Part shown: in pieces, positions 43,992 to 52,368 of the stretch | Layout of the letters: each line of letters starts with the position of its first letter | How positions within the stretch are numbered: the first letter of the stretch is position 1 | DNA from: Psychroserpens luteus | GTDB lineage: Bacteria; Bacteroidota; Bacteroidia; Flavobacteriales; Flavobacteriaceae | Length of the DNA stretch: 64,000 bases | Assembly: GCF_015319355.1 (NCBI RefSeq) | Contig: NZ_JADILU010000002.1 | Location: 620,001 to 684,000, forward strand | Direction: 5' to 3' | Made by a program: the position numbers and the translations under genes | The notes under the pieces: model-generated | What the model was told of the DNA's origin: nothing | The model's input: the letters and a program-made list of their open reading frames with translations, nothing else | The model's database searches: none

Positions 43992-45545
43992 TCAATCTAT
44001 AGGTGGATGACCGTGAATTTTCTCAAAATCCTCATCAAAATTAGCACGTAGATAAGCATTTAATTTTTTGCGGTAATCATCTCGCAACCAGCTCAAAAAA
44101 TTATAGGTACTTTTACTAATACATTTGGCATACATATCAATTCTTACATCAATATCTCCACCCAACTGTTTTGCCAAAGCCAAAGCATCATAGACATCTT
44201 CACTATTTTCAATGCAAATTTTAGCATGTTGTTCAATAGAACGTTCTAAGACAACCTTTGAAGATTCTCCACCAAATGTAGCATCTCTGTATACTTGTTT
44301 AACATCAAAATAAACTTCTTCAGATTTAGCAAATTCTGCACGAAGTTCTTCTGGCATTTCATGTTTAAAGTCCCCTTCAATAGCTTCATCATCCTTAAGT
44401 CTATCCATGAAATAATTTGGCGATCTAAAAATCGTCTGCCAATCTAAATCTGCTCCCCAAGGACCAAATCTGTAATTATTATTTCCTAAATCTATAACTG
44501 TGAATTTAGATTTGTTATTTAAGATTCTTGAACCTCTACCAATCATTTGGTAATATAATGTGAGTGATTTTGTGGCTCTATTTAAAATAATCGTATCAAT
44601 AGTTGGTTCATCAAAACCTGTAGTCAAAATACTAACAGACGTTAAAATAGCATCTGGAGTCTCTTTAAACCATTTTAATATTTGCTTACGCTGCTTTTTA
44701 GTTGCTGTATTATCAAGGTGCATAATTGGCAAGCCAGCTTCTCTAAAGGTATGATACACCATAATTGAGGTGTTAATACCATTATTGAAAATCAAGGCTT
44801 TTTTTCCATTTGAATGCTTTTTATAAGCCTCCAATAATTTATCCAACATTGCTGGACTTGAGTATAAATCTTCAGAAGATTTAACAGTATAATCACCATT
44901 ACTTCCAATCTCTAGGGACGTTAATCCCATATCATATTGATACACTTCTGCTCTAGCCAAAAACTCATTCTCAATTAAAGACTCTATAGTTTCACCAGCA
45001 ATAAGTTCGCTATAATTACCTTTCATTGGTAAATCTTTATTGGAACTCAAAGGTGTCGCTGTAACTCCTAAAATAAAAGAGTTTTCAAAAAACTTAAATA
45101 ATTTGGTAAATGAGTTGTAATGCGCTTCATCAATAATCACTAAACCTACGTCCGATATATCAAGGATACCATCATTAAGACGATTGTTTAATGTTTCAAC
45201 CATCGCAACATAGCAACTATAATTTTCTTGATCATCAAGATTAGCTTTACTATCAACGACTTTATTGGTCACTCCAAAACTTGTAAGCATCACAGACGTT
45301 TGTTTGCACAATTCAACTCTATGCGTCATTACTAACACTTTTTTCTTGTGTGTTTTTAAGTACTGACGAACCATTTCAGAAAAAATTACCGTTTTCCCTC
45401 CTCCTGTTGGAAGCTGATAAAGCAAGTGGTAATCATCAGGTGCAGTCTCAAATTTTTCAAAAATTTGATTTATTGCTCCTTTTTGATAACTATATAATTC
45501 TTTATCGGTTTTTTTATCTTGAAGTGCTAAATTATTTTGGCTCAT
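43992..45545 (-). CDS. RadD-like SF2 DEAH helicase
   Basis: Helicase of 517 residues: Walker A LPTGGGKT (45-52), THRVEL, DEAH (VIIDEAHYN), GVTATP, then ILTTGFDEP and YQMIGRGSRI. These fit the RadD/YejH-type superfamily 2 helicases, involved in DNA repair in Escherichia coli. The C-terminal about 150 residues are helical without a zinc finger. The ATG at 45545 is preferred over an upstream TTG. It is probably a single transcript; the next helicase upstream has its own terminator. Confidence 0.85.
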   Translation of the reverse strand: MSQNNLALQDKKTDKELYSYQKGAINQIFEKFETAPDDYHLLYQLPTGGGKTVIFSEMVRQYLKTHKKKVLVMTHRVELCKQTSVMLTSFGVTNKVVDSKANLDDQENYSCYVAMVETLNNRLNDGILDISDVGLVIIDEAHYNSFTKLFKFFENSFILGVTATPLSSNKDLPMKGNYSELIAGETIESLIENEFLARAEVYQYDMGLTSLEIGSNGDYTVKSSEDLYSSPAMLDKLLEAYKKHSNGKKALIFNNGINTSIMVYHTFREAGLPIMHLDNTATKKQRKQILKWFKETPDAILTSVSILTTGFDEPTIDTIILNRATKSLTLYYQMIGRGSRILNNKSKFTVIDLGNNNYRFGPWGADLDWQTIFRSPNYFMDRLKDDEAIEGDFKHEMPEELRAEFAKSEEVYFDVKQVYRDATFGGESSKVVLERSIEQHAKICIENSEDVYDALALAKQLGGDIDVRIDMYAKCISKSTYNFLSWLRDDYRKKLNAYLRANFDEDFEKIHGHPPID

Positions 45546-45649
45546 ACTGTGTTTTAAGAATTGCAAAATTAAAACCTTTATCAGTGTTTATCGAATATTT
45601 TACAAAATATTCTCAAAGATTATTAAGAACCAAAAGCTATATAAAAAGC

Positions 45650-45679
45650 GAACTCCTTGGTGACCATACCAAGGAGTTC
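45650..45679 (-). terminator. Terminator of DEAD-box helicase gene
   Basis: GAACTCCTTGGT (45650-45661) pairs perfectly with ACCAAGGAGTTC (45668-45679), loop of 6 nt. On the minus strand it is followed by GCTTTTTATA. It lies about 100 nt past the helicase stop. Confidence 0.75.
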
Positions 45680-45777
45680 TAGTTTGTGTAATACCTAAAC
45701 AAGTATTGCTACTCATTTAAGTGGCTGCGAAAGTACGTTTATTAATTGAATACAATCACAGATTTTATAATATTATT

Positions 45778-46899
45778 TTAAAATGTCAATTGTTTAAACT
45801 TAATGTCTAAATCTTTCTGGATTTTTTGAATCTCTTTCTCTTCTCCAGAAATTATAAGTGCAATAGATTCTCCTGTTTTTCCTGCTCTAGCAGTTCTTCC
45901 GCTTCTATGCGTATAATATTCTAATTGATCTGGCAATTGATGATGAATTATAAATGCCAGATTATTAACATCAATTCCCCTTGCAGAAACATCTGTTGAA
46001 ATCAAATATTGAAGCGAGCCATTCTTAAAAGCTCTCATCACCTTGTCACGCTCTTTTTGCTGCATATCACCTTGAAGTGCATCGACAGAAAACCCTTCAG
46101 CTTTCAAGGTCTCTGTTAATTGAACAGTTCCTGCTTTTGTTCTACAAAATATAATACCTCTATCATCGTCATACTTGTCTAATAAACGAGCTATTATATT
46201 TGTTTTTTCTTTGATTGATGTTACAATATAATTATGACTAATATTAGCATTCACTAAGCTGTTTTTATCAATTTCAACACGAACAGCATCTGGTGACATG
46301 TACGTTTTTACCATACTTTGGATTTCTTCAGGCATCGTCGCAGAAAACAACCATGTATGTCTAGATCCCTTTGTATATGCTAAGATTTTATTCAAATCTT
46401 GTTTAAAACCCATGCTCAACATTTCATCAGCTTCATCCAAAACCAACGTATTGATATTTTTGATATCTATTTCACCACGCTCTATAAAATCAAGTAAACG
46501 TCCAGGAGTAGCCACAATAATATGAGTTGTTCGTTGTAAACGCTTTAATTGAATATCCATTTTTTCACCACCATAAACTCCTTCAGCAAAAATTTTATGA
46601 TCACTATATTTAGTAAACTTAAAAAGTTGCTTTTGTATTTGCTGAACTAATTCTCGCGTTGGTGCTAAAATTAAAGCTTGAATGTGATCTTTTTTAGGGT
46701 TGATATTCTGTAATATTGGTAATCCAAAAGCAGCAGTTTTTCCAGTTCCTGTCTGTGCTAATCCAATAAAATCTTTATTGTTTTTTAATAATAAAGGTAT
46801 CGCCTCTTCTTGTATTTGAGATGGCGTTTTTATATTGAGTTCCTTTAATCCTTTGATAAGATTTTTAGAAATCCCTAATTCGAAAAATGTAGTTTCCAT
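45778..46899 (-). CDS. DEAD-box RNA helicase, minimal core
   Basis: ATP-dependent RNA helicase of 373 residues, the bare core without a C-terminal tail: AQTGTGKT (48-55), PTREL, ATPGR, DEAD, SAT, STDVSARGID (last motif V residues), HRSGRTARAG. It is the third DEAD-box gene in the window. The ATG at 46899 is used; a TTG two codons upstream is less likely. A perfect 7-bp hairpin lies directly before the ATG, and a TACCTTTG -7 box is just behind it. It is divergent from the DUF1853 gene. Confidence 0.92.
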   Translation of the reverse strand: METTFFELGISKNLIKGLKELNIKTPSQIQEEAIPLLLKNNKDFIGLAQTGTGKTAAFGLPILQNINPKKDHIQALILAPTRELVQQIQKQLFKFTKYSDHKIFAEGVYGGEKMDIQLKRLQRTTHIIVATPGRLLDFIERGEIDIKNINTLVLDEADEMLSMGFKQDLNKILAYTKGSRHTWLFSATMPEEIQSMVKTYMSPDAVRVEIDKNSLVNANISHNYIVTSIKEKTNIIARLLDKYDDDRGIIFCRTKAGTVQLTETLKAEGFSVDALQGDMQQKERDKVMRAFKNGSLQYLISTDVSARGIDVNNLAFIIHHQLPDQLEYYTHRSGRTARAGKTGESIALIISGEEKEIQKIQKDLDIKFKQLTF

Positions 46900-46926
46900 A
46901 GTCAATTGTAATTGACTGCAAAGGTA
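46900..46926 (-). promoter_or_regulatory. Start-codon hairpin and -7 element of helicase gene
   Basis: AGTCAAT (46900-46906) and ATTGACT (46911-46917) form a perfect stem with a 4-nt loop directly before the ATG at 46899. TACCTTTG (46926 to 46919 on the minus strand) is a -7 match overlapping its far end. If transcription starts close to the -7 box, part of the stem would be in the short leader. Confidence 0.4.
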
Positions 46927-46954
46927 TTGTTATTATTCGTAATTTCGATTTTAT

Positions 46955-47767
46955 ATGAACTTTAGTCAGCAACATCTCCAAGCATTATATCAAGCCTATT
47001 GTAAAACACATTTACTTTGGCAAAATGCTGATGTCAACAATCTTAAGCAATTAGAAATCCCTAATGATTATGATTTGCTTTTTCTTCGGAAATTGGAGCG
47101 ACGACTCCGTTTGGGTCAATTAGCAGAACAATTTGTCTTCAATCAACTAGAAACTTGTCAAACAACAAAAATACTGGCAGAAAACATCCAAATTCAAAAA
47201 AACAAACAGACTTTAGGAGAATTGGATACCTTATTAGTTGTAGATAAACAACCTATACATCTAGAAATTATCTATAAATTTTATGTCTATGATGACCGGT
47301 TAGGTGATTTAGAAATTGAAAAATGGATTGGACCAAACCGAAAAGATAGCCTCATAGAAAAACTAAATAAGCTTCAAGAAAAGCAGTTACCTCTACTCTA
47401 TTCTCAAGATTGCAAATCACATTTAAAACTATTAGAATTAGATCATTACAGCTTTAATCAAAATGTTTTGTTTAAGTCACAACTCTTTGTGCCTTATCAG
47501 GATAAGGTAGATTTTAAATTAATAAATAAAGATTGTGTCTGCGGATTTTACATCAACATATCGCAGTTAGAAACATTCCAAAATCATCATTTCTACATTC
47601 CGTCAAAGTTGGATTGGTTTTTAGAGCCTCATGAAAAAATTGATTGGTTGGAGTTTTCAAATTTCCGAAGTGAATCTAAAGCATTTCTAGACAACAATCA
47701 GTCACCATTATTTTGGTTAAAAAATGAGACTGGTGAATTGTCTAAAGGCTTTTTGGTTTGGTGGTAG
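46955..47767 (+). CDS. DUF1853-family protein
   Basis: Cytoplasmic protein of 270 residues. The family pattern is visible: RLGQLAEQFVFNQLE, LGELDTLLVVDKQPIHLEI, then YVYD and WIGPNRKDSLIEKLNKLQEKQ. The E/D-x-K-like GELD...HLEI arrangement resembles PD-(D/E)XK nuclease-type folds, but activity is not known. Divergent from the DEAD-box helicase gene with 55 nt between starts. Confidence 0.82.
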   Translation: MNFSQQHLQALYQAYCKTHLLWQNADVNNLKQLEIPNDYDLLFLRKLERRLRLGQLAEQFVFNQLETCQTTKILAENIQIQKNKQTLGELDTLLVVDKQPIHLEIIYKFYVYDDRLGDLEIEKWIGPNRKDSLIEKLNKLQEKQLPLLYSQDCKSHLKLLELDHYSFNQNVLFKSQLFVPYQDKVDFKLINKDCVCGFYINISQLETFQNHHFYIPSKLDWFLEPHEKIDWLEFSNFRSESKAFLDNNQSPLFWLKNETGELSKGFLVWW

Positions 47768-47821
47768 TTTTTTAAGTCAGTAAAAAAATGATTACAGTTA
47801 AATATTAATAGTCATTCAGAC

Positions 47822-47829
47822 TAAATTTG
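47822..47829 (+). promoter_or_regulatory. -7 element (TAAATTTG)
   Basis: Exact TAnnTTTG match 21 nt before the ATG at 47851. The -33 box is not clear. Confidence 0.45.
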
Positions 47830-47850
47830 CCATAGTTAACATCAACTCTA

Positions 47851-49566
47851 ATGAAAACATTAGCAATTATCGGTGCTGGTCCCAGAGGATTATTCGCATT
47901 AGAAAATTTACTTTATAATTTGTCTGCTTCAAAAAAGGAGTTGCAAATTTTGGTTTTTGATCCTTCCAAATTTCCTGGAGCTGGACCTGTTTGGTATTTG
48001 GAACAAGCAGATTCTAATTGGACAAATATCACAGAGCGTGCGCTTATTGGTTTAAAAGGAAGAACTGAGATTGACTATCTTGATCTTAAAATCCCAGCCT
48101 TTCCATCCTACCATGAATGGGCAAATTATAAACAAGAAGACACTGAACCAGACACCTTTCCTCCTAGACATAAAATCGGACAATATCTCAATGAGAGATT
48201 TGAATCGTTGCATACTATTTTAAAATCTAGTCCTAACTTTAAATTCGTTGAATCAAAAGTCGTTTCATTAGAATTCACCAATGATAAACTGATAGTAAAA
48301 ACTCAAAATGAATCTTATATATGTAATGAAACTTTACTCACAATTGGACACCAACCTACGAAGCAATCTCAACAATTAAAGTCGTGGCATGAACATGCAA
48401 ATACAAATAATGGATTATTGGTTTTTGACGAACCTTATCCAGTTTCAAAATTTGATAACCTTAAAAATCAAACGAATAGAACCATTGGATTGAGAGGATT
48501 TGGATTGGCAATGATTGATGTGATGCGAGCTTTAGTTATTAATAACTTCGGAAATTTTAAAATTATAGATCCTTCAACTTTTGAATCTATTTATTATAAA
48601 TCAAAAACTCAGAATTTAAAACTAATTCCCTTTTCTCTTGATGGCTTACCATTAATTCCGAAGCCATTAAACCCTGAAATTGATGCTTGGTTTCAACCTA
48701 CAGAAGATGAAATATCATTTTTTAAATCTGAAATAGAGACATATGCTCAAGGTAATAAACAAGCAGATTCTATCGATTTTCTTATAAAACCTATAGCTAA
48801 AATCATCTCAAGAATTTATGAAGATTTAGGTTCAAAAGCGATGCCTCATAATTTAGACTCACATCAATTAGAGGCCATTGTTTTGGCTTGGTTAAAAAAT
48901 CAAGATTATAAAAATACACTTATTCAAGATAAAACAATTGCTGTTTATGATCTCATTAAATCATACATAAACATGGCTTTAGGTGAACAATCTATTAGTC
49001 TCGATTTTTGTATCGGACAAGTTTGGAGACATTGTCAACCTACATTATACACATCATTTTCACATTCAAATTTAGATGATGAACTCATTGAAGAGGTAAT
49101 TGCTTTAGATGAAAGTACAAAGTGCTATTCTTATGGACCACCAATTGAAAGTATGCAACAAGTTCTTGCTCTTGTTGATGCAGATGTTTTGTCATTAGAT
49201 TTTACAAATGATCCAGATATTGAATTTATAAATGAAGGTTGGAAATTAAAAAACAATAAAGGTGAAAATATAACGACCTCAGTAATGATCAATTCGGTCT
49301 TAGATTCACCAAAGTTATTAGAAGTTAGTTCTTCAATTATTGAAAATTTGATTGCAGATGATTTGATCCAACCTATTCATACAAAATTAGGAATTGAAAC
49401 AAAAAAGAATGGTATTGTTATTTCTTCGGAAATTGAAAAACAAATACCAATCGCTGTTTTAGGACGCTTAGCAAAAGGAAGTGTTATTGGTGTTGACGCT
49501 ATTTTAGAATGTTTTGGTAACCGTATCAAGGATTGGGCAAAATCATTTGTAGAGCGACTAGATTAA
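47851..49566 (+). CDS. FAD/NAD(P)-binding protein
   Basis: Protein of 571 residues with an N-terminal FAD-binding Rossmann motif (LAIIGAGPRGLFALENLL, GxGxxG at 8-13) and the PGAGPVWYLEQADSNWTNI region of the FAD-NAD(P)-binding family PF13454. Relatives include SidA/IucD-like and HI0933-like oxidoreductases, but the substrate is unknown. It ends tail-to-tail with the TIGR03915 gene, overlapping by 4 nt. Confidence 0.8.
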   Translation: MKTLAIIGAGPRGLFALENLLYNLSASKKELQILVFDPSKFPGAGPVWYLEQADSNWTNITERALIGLKGRTEIDYLDLKIPAFPSYHEWANYKQEDTEPDTFPPRHKIGQYLNERFESLHTILKSSPNFKFVESKVVSLEFTNDKLIVKTQNESYICNETLLTIGHQPTKQSQQLKSWHEHANTNNGLLVFDEPYPVSKFDNLKNQTNRTIGLRGFGLAMIDVMRALVINNFGNFKIIDPSTFESIYYKSKTQNLKLIPFSLDGLPLIPKPLNPEIDAWFQPTEDEISFFKSEIETYAQGNKQADSIDFLIKPIAKIISRIYEDLGSKAMPHNLDSHQLEAIVLAWLKNQDYKNTLIQDKTIAVYDLIKSYINMALGEQSISLDFCIGQVWRHCQPTLYTSFSHSNLDDELIEEVIALDESTKCYSYGPPIESMQQVLALVDADVLSLDFTNDPDIEFINEGWKLKNNKGENITTSVMINSVLDSPKLLEVSSSIIENLIADDLIQPIHTKLGIETKKNGIVISSEIEKQIPIAVLGRLAKGSVIGVDAILECFGNRIKDWAKSFVERLD

Positions 49567-50339
49567 TCTGGTTGTTTCTCGCTTAAATATTTCCAATAAC
49601 GCTTTGGTACATGACGAATGTGGAGTTTCGTATTTTTTCTAGATTCTATATTGGTACTTTTAAAATAGTCTTTCCATAATCTTTGAAACTCGAACTCTTG
49701 CTTAGCAAAGTAATCACTATCCGTTTTTGTGAAATCAAAAAGTTGAGGAAAATCCATATTGATAATTTCAACTTTTTCTAAATCATAGAACAAACCATAA
49801 TGTCTTTTAATATCATAAATCATCCATTTTTGATCAGCATAACGTCGCTCAAAATGTTTAGATATTAGTGGAAGCACATTAAAATCTGGTTCTATACTAG
49901 CAAAATAGATATCATCTTTTGTTAATCTAAACCTTACAAATGCTTCCATGCGATGTTTTTCTCGACCTACCATTTTTGCTGTTTGTGCAATTTTTAATAC
50001 TGAAGGATGAGAAAAATCTTTATCTATTTTTTTATCGGATTTAGAAAATGCATATCTCATATAATCAAGCAATATGTTTTCTACACCAGCTTGTTCACTC
50101 AAAAAAGTATAATAGAGTTGGAAACTTCCTGTAGACGAGAGTTTTGATTTAAGTCCTGTCCAAACTCGATTGGCTTTTTCATTTTCCGTTGTAATTATGA
50201 TATCTTCAGAAAACAGGCCATTTTGCACAACAAATTCATTTACAATGCTCACAGCATTTAACTTGTGTTCAAATACATAAAATACAGCACTTAAAAAACC
50301 GTCAAAAGTTCCATCGTATATGAGTTTCTTTTCTTGCAT
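49563..50339 (-). CDS. TIGR03915-family putative DNA repair protein
   Basis: Protein of 258 residues starting KKLIYDGTFDGFLSAVFYVFE, the diagnostic start of the TIGR03915 family (DUF4130). KMVGREKHRMEAFVRFRLTKD and a late FQRLWKDYFKSTNIESRKN plus HVPKRYWKYL fit it as well. Such proteins almost always pair with the radical SAM protein encoded just upstream, and a DNA repair or modification role was assigned by co-occurrence. The ATG starts exactly where the preceding stop ends (zero gap). Confidence 0.88.
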   Translation of the reverse strand: MQEKKLIYDGTFDGFLSAVFYVFEHKLNAVSIVNEFVVQNGLFSEDIIITTENEKANRVWTGLKSKLSSTGSFQLYYTFLSEQAGVENILLDYMRYAFSKSDKKIDKDFSHPSVLKIAQTAKMVGREKHRMEAFVRFRLTKDDIYFASIEPDFNVLPLISKHFERRYADQKWMIYDIKRHYGLFYDLEKVEIINMDFPQLFDFTKTDSDYFAKQEFEFQRLWKDYFKSTNIESRKNTKLHIRHVPKRYWKYLSEKQPD

Positions 50340-51602
50340 CTATCCAAATAAACTCATTTGATTGCTTAATGTTTTTGTATACTTACTTGTAGAATTTTGA
50401 AGAATCAAACCTTTAATTTTTTCCGCAGAAAGATCCCGTCTTTCAAATTGATTACTATCGCAAATCATGAAATATTGAGCTCTGTTTAAAGCGATTCCTA
50501 TCTTTTTGAGATGGTCCCAATTCAATCTTCTAAAACGTCGTGCATTTATTATTTTGTAAACAGATTTCATTCCCAAACCAGGAATTCTAGCCAGCATTCT
50601 TTTATCTGCTGTATTGACATCTACAGGAAACTCATGTAAATTACGTAAAGCCCAACTTAACTTAGGATCAATATCTAAATCAAGATTTTGATGCTTTGCA
50701 TTTAATATCTCGCTCACATCAAATCCATAAAAACGCATCAGCCAATCGGTTTGATATAATCGATTTTCACGAAGCATTGGGACTTCACTCCCAATTTTAG
50801 GCAATCTGTCATCATAACTAATTGGTACATAACCAGAATAATAGACGCGTTTTAAATTAAAGGATTTATAAAAGTAATTTGAGGTTTGCATAATTTGAAA
50901 ATCATTTTCTCCACTAGCTCCAATAATCATTTGCGTGCTTTGTCCTGCAGGCGCATATTTAGGCGTACTTTTTATAAGTTTCTTTTCTGCTTTGTATTGA
51001 ATGATTTCATTTTTAACCTTTACCATAGGTTTGATAAAGTCTGCTCTATTTTTATCTGGAGCTAATTTTTTAAGTCCAGCTTCTGTAGGTATTTCTATAT
51101 TTACACTTAATCGATCTGCATACAAACCTGCTTCTCTCATTAATTCATCTGAAGCTCCTGGAATTGATTTTAAATGAATATAGCCATTAAAGTTTTCTTC
51201 AAGCCTCAATTTCTTAGCCACTGCAACTAAACATTCCATAGTATAATCTGCACTTTTAAAAATCCCGGAACTCAAAAATAAGCCTTCAATATAATTGCGT
51301 CTATAAAAATTGATTGTCAAATCAACAACTTCTTGAACTTTAAATGCAGCTCTCTTAATGTCATTACTTTTTCGAGTGACACAATACGCACAATCAAAAA
51401 TGCAATAATTAGTAAGTAGAATCTTTAAAAGTGAAACACAACGACCATCCTCAGTGTATGAATGACAAATTCCCATTCCTGTAGAATCACCTAAACCTTT
51501 GTTCTTGTTAGCTCGATTGCTGCCACTTGAAGAGCAAGAGACATCGTATTTTGCTGCATCTGCTAGAATCTTTAATTTTTCTTGTGTACGTTCAAATGAC
51601 AT
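50340..51602 (-). CDS. TIGR03916-family radical SAM putative DNA repair protein
   Basis: Protein of 420 residues. The radical SAM cluster motif CIFDCAYC (C67, C71, C74) binds a 4Fe-4S cluster. A helix-hairpin-helix region near residues 330-380 (DKRMLARIPGLGMKSVYKIINARRF) can bind DNA. The protein ends NQMSLFG; QMSLF fits the beta-clamp-binding motif QxxLF. The family is annotated as putative DNA modification or repair radical SAM protein with no known substrate. It is first in a two-gene operon with the TIGR03915 protein. Confidence 0.9.
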   Translation of the reverse strand: MSFERTQEKLKILADAAKYDVSCSSSGSNRANKNKGLGDSTGMGICHSYTEDGRCVSLLKILLTNYCIFDCAYCVTRKSNDIKRAAFKVQEVVDLTINFYRRNYIEGLFLSSGIFKSADYTMECLVAVAKKLRLEENFNGYIHLKSIPGASDELMREAGLYADRLSVNIEIPTEAGLKKLAPDKNRADFIKPMVKVKNEIIQYKAEKKLIKSTPKYAPAGQSTQMIIGASGENDFQIMQTSNYFYKSFNLKRVYYSGYVPISYDDRLPKIGSEVPMLRENRLYQTDWLMRFYGFDVSEILNAKHQNLDLDIDPKLSWALRNLHEFPVDVNTADKRMLARIPGLGMKSVYKIINARRFRRLNWDHLKKIGIALNRAQYFMICDSNQFERRDLSAEKIKGLILQNSTSKYTKTLSNQMSLFG

Positions 51603-51759
51603 CAGTAGAATTATTTAGAAGGTAAATATCGTAATTATTTACACATTGTACTAATAATTTTCAAACATATGTTGTAAATTTTGATATTATATGATATGCG
51701 TTAATAATTGTATTAAAATTTGTAATGATTAACTTAAAATTTAATTAAAATGAACTTCG

Positions 51760-52368
51760 ATGAAATTAATCATACAAATTCTAATTTTTATTTCTAGCCT
51801 ATTTATGAGTTCACAGCACATTATACCAGATTCAATTCATAACGAAGTAACAACTGCTTTATCCTACTATCCGGAATTGGATAGTATTAATATTGAATTT
51901 AGGTTTAAGAAGAATATAAAAAAATCTACGATGCAGGCTCGACCTCGATTTGGAAGTTTCTTCCGAAGCAAAAAAAATCGTAAATATGTTATTTTAATTA
52001 GTGAGACTTTTAAAATTTCGGATACTACATTTAAAACACGAGATATCCCATTTGATATTTTTACAGGATGGATTGGACATGAATTGGGACACATTATGGA
52101 TTACCAAGACAGAAGTAAATTGAATCTCATTTGGTTTGGTATAAAATATGTACTGTCAGACAACCACATTGTTGAAGCAGAACGTGCTGCAGATGGTTTT
52201 GCAGTTTCTCATGGTATGGAAGACTACATCCTGAAGACTAAAGATTTTATTCTTAATCATGCCAACATCACAACGTCTTACAAGGATAGAATTAAGAAGT
52301 ATTATCTATCACCTGAAGAAATTATGGAACTCGTTAAAACTCGTGATTTAGAAATAGTTGAAGATTAG
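51760..52368 (+). CDS. Secreted putative zinc metallopeptidase
   Basis: Protein of 202 residues with a signal peptide (to about residue 18, SSQ). The zincin motif is visible in GHELGHIMDYQ (HELGH), and VEAERAADGFAVSHG, about 35 residues later, has a Glu suited as third zinc ligand (gluzincin/M48-like). Function unknown. Tail-to-tail with the GH3-like gene, 4-nt overlap. Confidence 0.75.
   Translation: MKLIIQILIFISSLFMSSQHIIPDSIHNEVTTALSYYPELDSINIEFRFKKNIKKSTMQARPRFGSFFRSKKNRKYVILISETFKISDTTFKTRDIPFDIFTGWIGHELGHIMDYQDRSKLNLIWFGIKYVLSDNHIVEAERAADGFAVSHGMEDYILKTKDFILNHANITTSYKDRIKKYYLSPEEIMELVKTRDLEIVED

Noticed and set aside
45546-45566. TTG start of the RadD-like helicase
   Set aside because: An ATG 7 codons downstream is present and leaves the helicase core intact.
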